In this document: piece after piece, positions 4,719-5,771 of the stretch
Numbering within the stretch: position 1 is the stretch's first letter
Layout of the letters: the number at the start of each line of letters is the position of its first letter
NCBI GenBank assembly: GCA_012963185.1
Contig: DTWD01000240.1
Location: forward strand, 1-5,771
DNA length: 5,771 nt
From: Acidobacteriota bacterium
Lineage (GTDB): Bacteria > Acidobacteriota > Vicinamibacteria > Vicinamibacterales > UBA8438
Direction of reading: 5' to 3'
Notes under the pieces: generated by a model
What the model saw: the letters and a program-made list of their open reading frames with translations, nothing else
Databases searched by the model: none
Told to the model about the DNA's origin: nothing
Made by a program: the position numbers and the translations under genes

Positions 4719-5771
4719 ATGTCGTCGCACCGAATCACTGCTCGGCCACCCATCACCAAAGCTATTGAGCCAGATATCTCTACGGCACCCGATGCATTAG
4801 AAGCTGTTTCGGAAGACGCCGCTCATTATCCAAATGGTCACGCCGCCGGTGTGGCCAGGCCAGTTACAGAAAGTGACGTCGCGGCACTTCTCCTCCACTC
4901 ACAAAGCGTTCTCCCCATCGGAGCACAGTCTTCGTTAACAGGCGGCGCCACACCAATGGGCGATATTGTGATGGACATGCAACGGTTCGATCGGATTCTT
5001 GCAGTCAATCAAGATGAGGTCGTGCTACAACCGGGGGTGCCTCTCGCAATTCTTCAGGCGACGCTTGAGCGAGCAGGTAAGTACTACCCACCTGTGCCGA
5101 CCTTTGATGGCGCTTTCGCTGGTGGTGTCGTAGCCACCAACGCCGCTGGCGCTACGACATTCAAATACGGGACTACCCGCGACTGGGTCCGCGGACTCAC
5201 TGTGGTTCTCGCGAATGGCGAGGTGCTCGAGCTGGACCGCGGCGAAACAACGGCCCATCCAGACGGGTATTTTGAAATCGTCACGGAGGGCGTACTCCAG
5301 CGTATCTCGATACCAAGCTATACCGTGCCGACTCTCGAAAAGTGTTCAGCTGGTTACTTTGCGGAACCAGGAATGGACTTAATCGATCTCTTCATCGGCT
5401 CGGAAGGCACGCTAGGCGTAATCACGGAAATTACTTTTGGAGTCGTCGAATCAATTCCAAAAATAGCACTCGTTTGGATCCCGCTCCCAAATGAGCAGGC
5501 AGCACTTGAACTGACATGGATGCTCCGACAGTCTGCGAAAAATGCATGGCGTGACCCACAGGCGTCGGCATTAGACGTCTCGGCTGTTGAATACCTTGAT
5601 ACTCGCTGCCTTGAGATCATCCGAGAAGATGGTGCTGCGCGACGGTACGAAATTAACCTGCCACACGAGTCACAAGTTGCCATCTTGATGCAGATCGAAC
5701 TCCCCACAAGTCCCGCGATAAGTACGGAGCGGGCGTTCGATGAAATTGCAAATGCGCTGGCTAATGATGCC
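4719..5771 (+). CDS. FAD-binding oxidase/dehydrogenase (GlcD-like), C-terminus beyond the window
   Basis: The N-terminal 351 codons of a FAD-linked oxidase of the PCMH/VAO superfamily (GlcD, D-lactate dehydrogenase-like) are open to the last base. Residues 46-100 begin the FAD-binding domain (ARPVTESDVAALL, then PIGAQSSLTGGATP, the pyrophosphate-binding loop). Residues 101-175 continue it with VLQPGV, the GGVVATNAAGATTFKYGTTRD core (135-155) and GLTVVLANGEVLEL. GSEGTLGVITE at 227-237 is the signature close to the end of the FAD domain. From about 245 a less conserved cap domain starts and is cut at 351. The family oxidises 2-hydroxy acids such as glycolate or D-lactate, or similar alcohols, passing electrons to FAD and then usually a quinone or cytochrome. 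The substrate cannot be read from this part. The ATG at 4719 is the first in frame and lacks a Shine-Dalgarno site. It is unknown whether an Fe-S (GlcF-like) domain follows. Confidence 0.92.
   Translation, partial: MSSHRITARPPITKAIEPDISTAPDALEAVSEDAAHYPNGHAAGVARPVTESDVAALLLHSQSVLPIGAQSSLTGGATPMGDIVMDMQRFDRILAVNQDEVVLQPGVPLAILQATLERAGKYYPPVPTFDGAFAGGVVATNAAGATTFKYGTTRDWVRGLTVVLANGEVLELDRGETTAHPDGYFEIVTEGVLQRISIPSYTVPTLEKCSAGYFAEPGMDLIDLFIGSEGTLGVITEITFGVVESIPKIALVWIPLPNEQAALELTWMLRQSAKNAWRDPQASALDVSAVEYLDTRCLEIIREDGAARRYEINLPHESQVAILMQIELPTSPAISTERAFDEIANALANDA

Noticed and set aside
5354..5707. 117-aa minus-strand ORF opposite the FAD oxidase gene
   Set aside because: It is antisense to well-conserved FAD-domain coding sequence including the GSEGTLG motif, is Ser/Arg-rich, and shows no family resemblance.
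1..5771. CRISPR array, tRNA/rRNA gene, insertion sequence or attachment site
   Set aside because: By eye I saw no regularly spaced direct repeats, tRNA-like arms, transposase motifs or terminal inverted repeats; nearly all of the window is coding.

Overview
The window appears to come from a free-living, aerobically respiring Gram-negative bacterium of moderate GC content (roughly 50%). It has three parts: the 3' part of an aa3/caa3-type cytochrome c oxidase operon on the + strand (about 96-3159), a two-gene envelope redox/lipoprotein unit on the - strand (3238-4626), and the 5' part of a FAD-linked oxidase gene on the + strand (4719 to the right edge). The subunit II variant with a long loop before its CuA site, together with a small 'CPICFG' membrane protein inside the oxidase cluster, reminds me of Acidobacteriota and related phyla. 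That placement comes from memory of such clusters and is an inference.

Oxidase operon: the C-terminal 253 residues of subunit I (ctaD), complete subunit III (ctaE), a small subunit IV (ctaF family), two short membrane ORFs of unknown function (69 and 97 aa), and complete subunit II (ctaC). The genes are tightly spaced (0 to 49 bp) and co-directional, so they are probably co-transcribed from a promoter outside the window. Subunits I and II hold the heme and copper centres that oxidise cytochrome c and reduce O2 to water. Subunits III and IV are accessory. Subunit II is last in the cluster, whereas it usually precedes subunit I.

Minus-strand unit: a secreted 343-aa protein joins a SurA/PrsA-like helical chaperone segment to a DsbA-type thioredoxin domain with a CPYC active site. 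It is followed after 3 bp by a 117-aa putative lipoprotein. The unit converges on the oxidase operon. It diverges from the FAD oxidase gene across a 92-bp spacer that holds a perfect TATAAT box and a 7-bp inverted repeat.

The first ~95 bases do not fit subunit I. Their GC content is about 66%, the conserved residues expected upstream of the subunit I fragment are absent, and the opposite strand reads like a piece of an unrelated dehydrogenase. This is most simply a chimeric contig end. I see no wholly new system here. The most interesting points are the two small proteins in the oxidase cluster, the chaperone-thioredoxin fusion, and the compact divergent control region with an apparently leaderless oxidase transcript.
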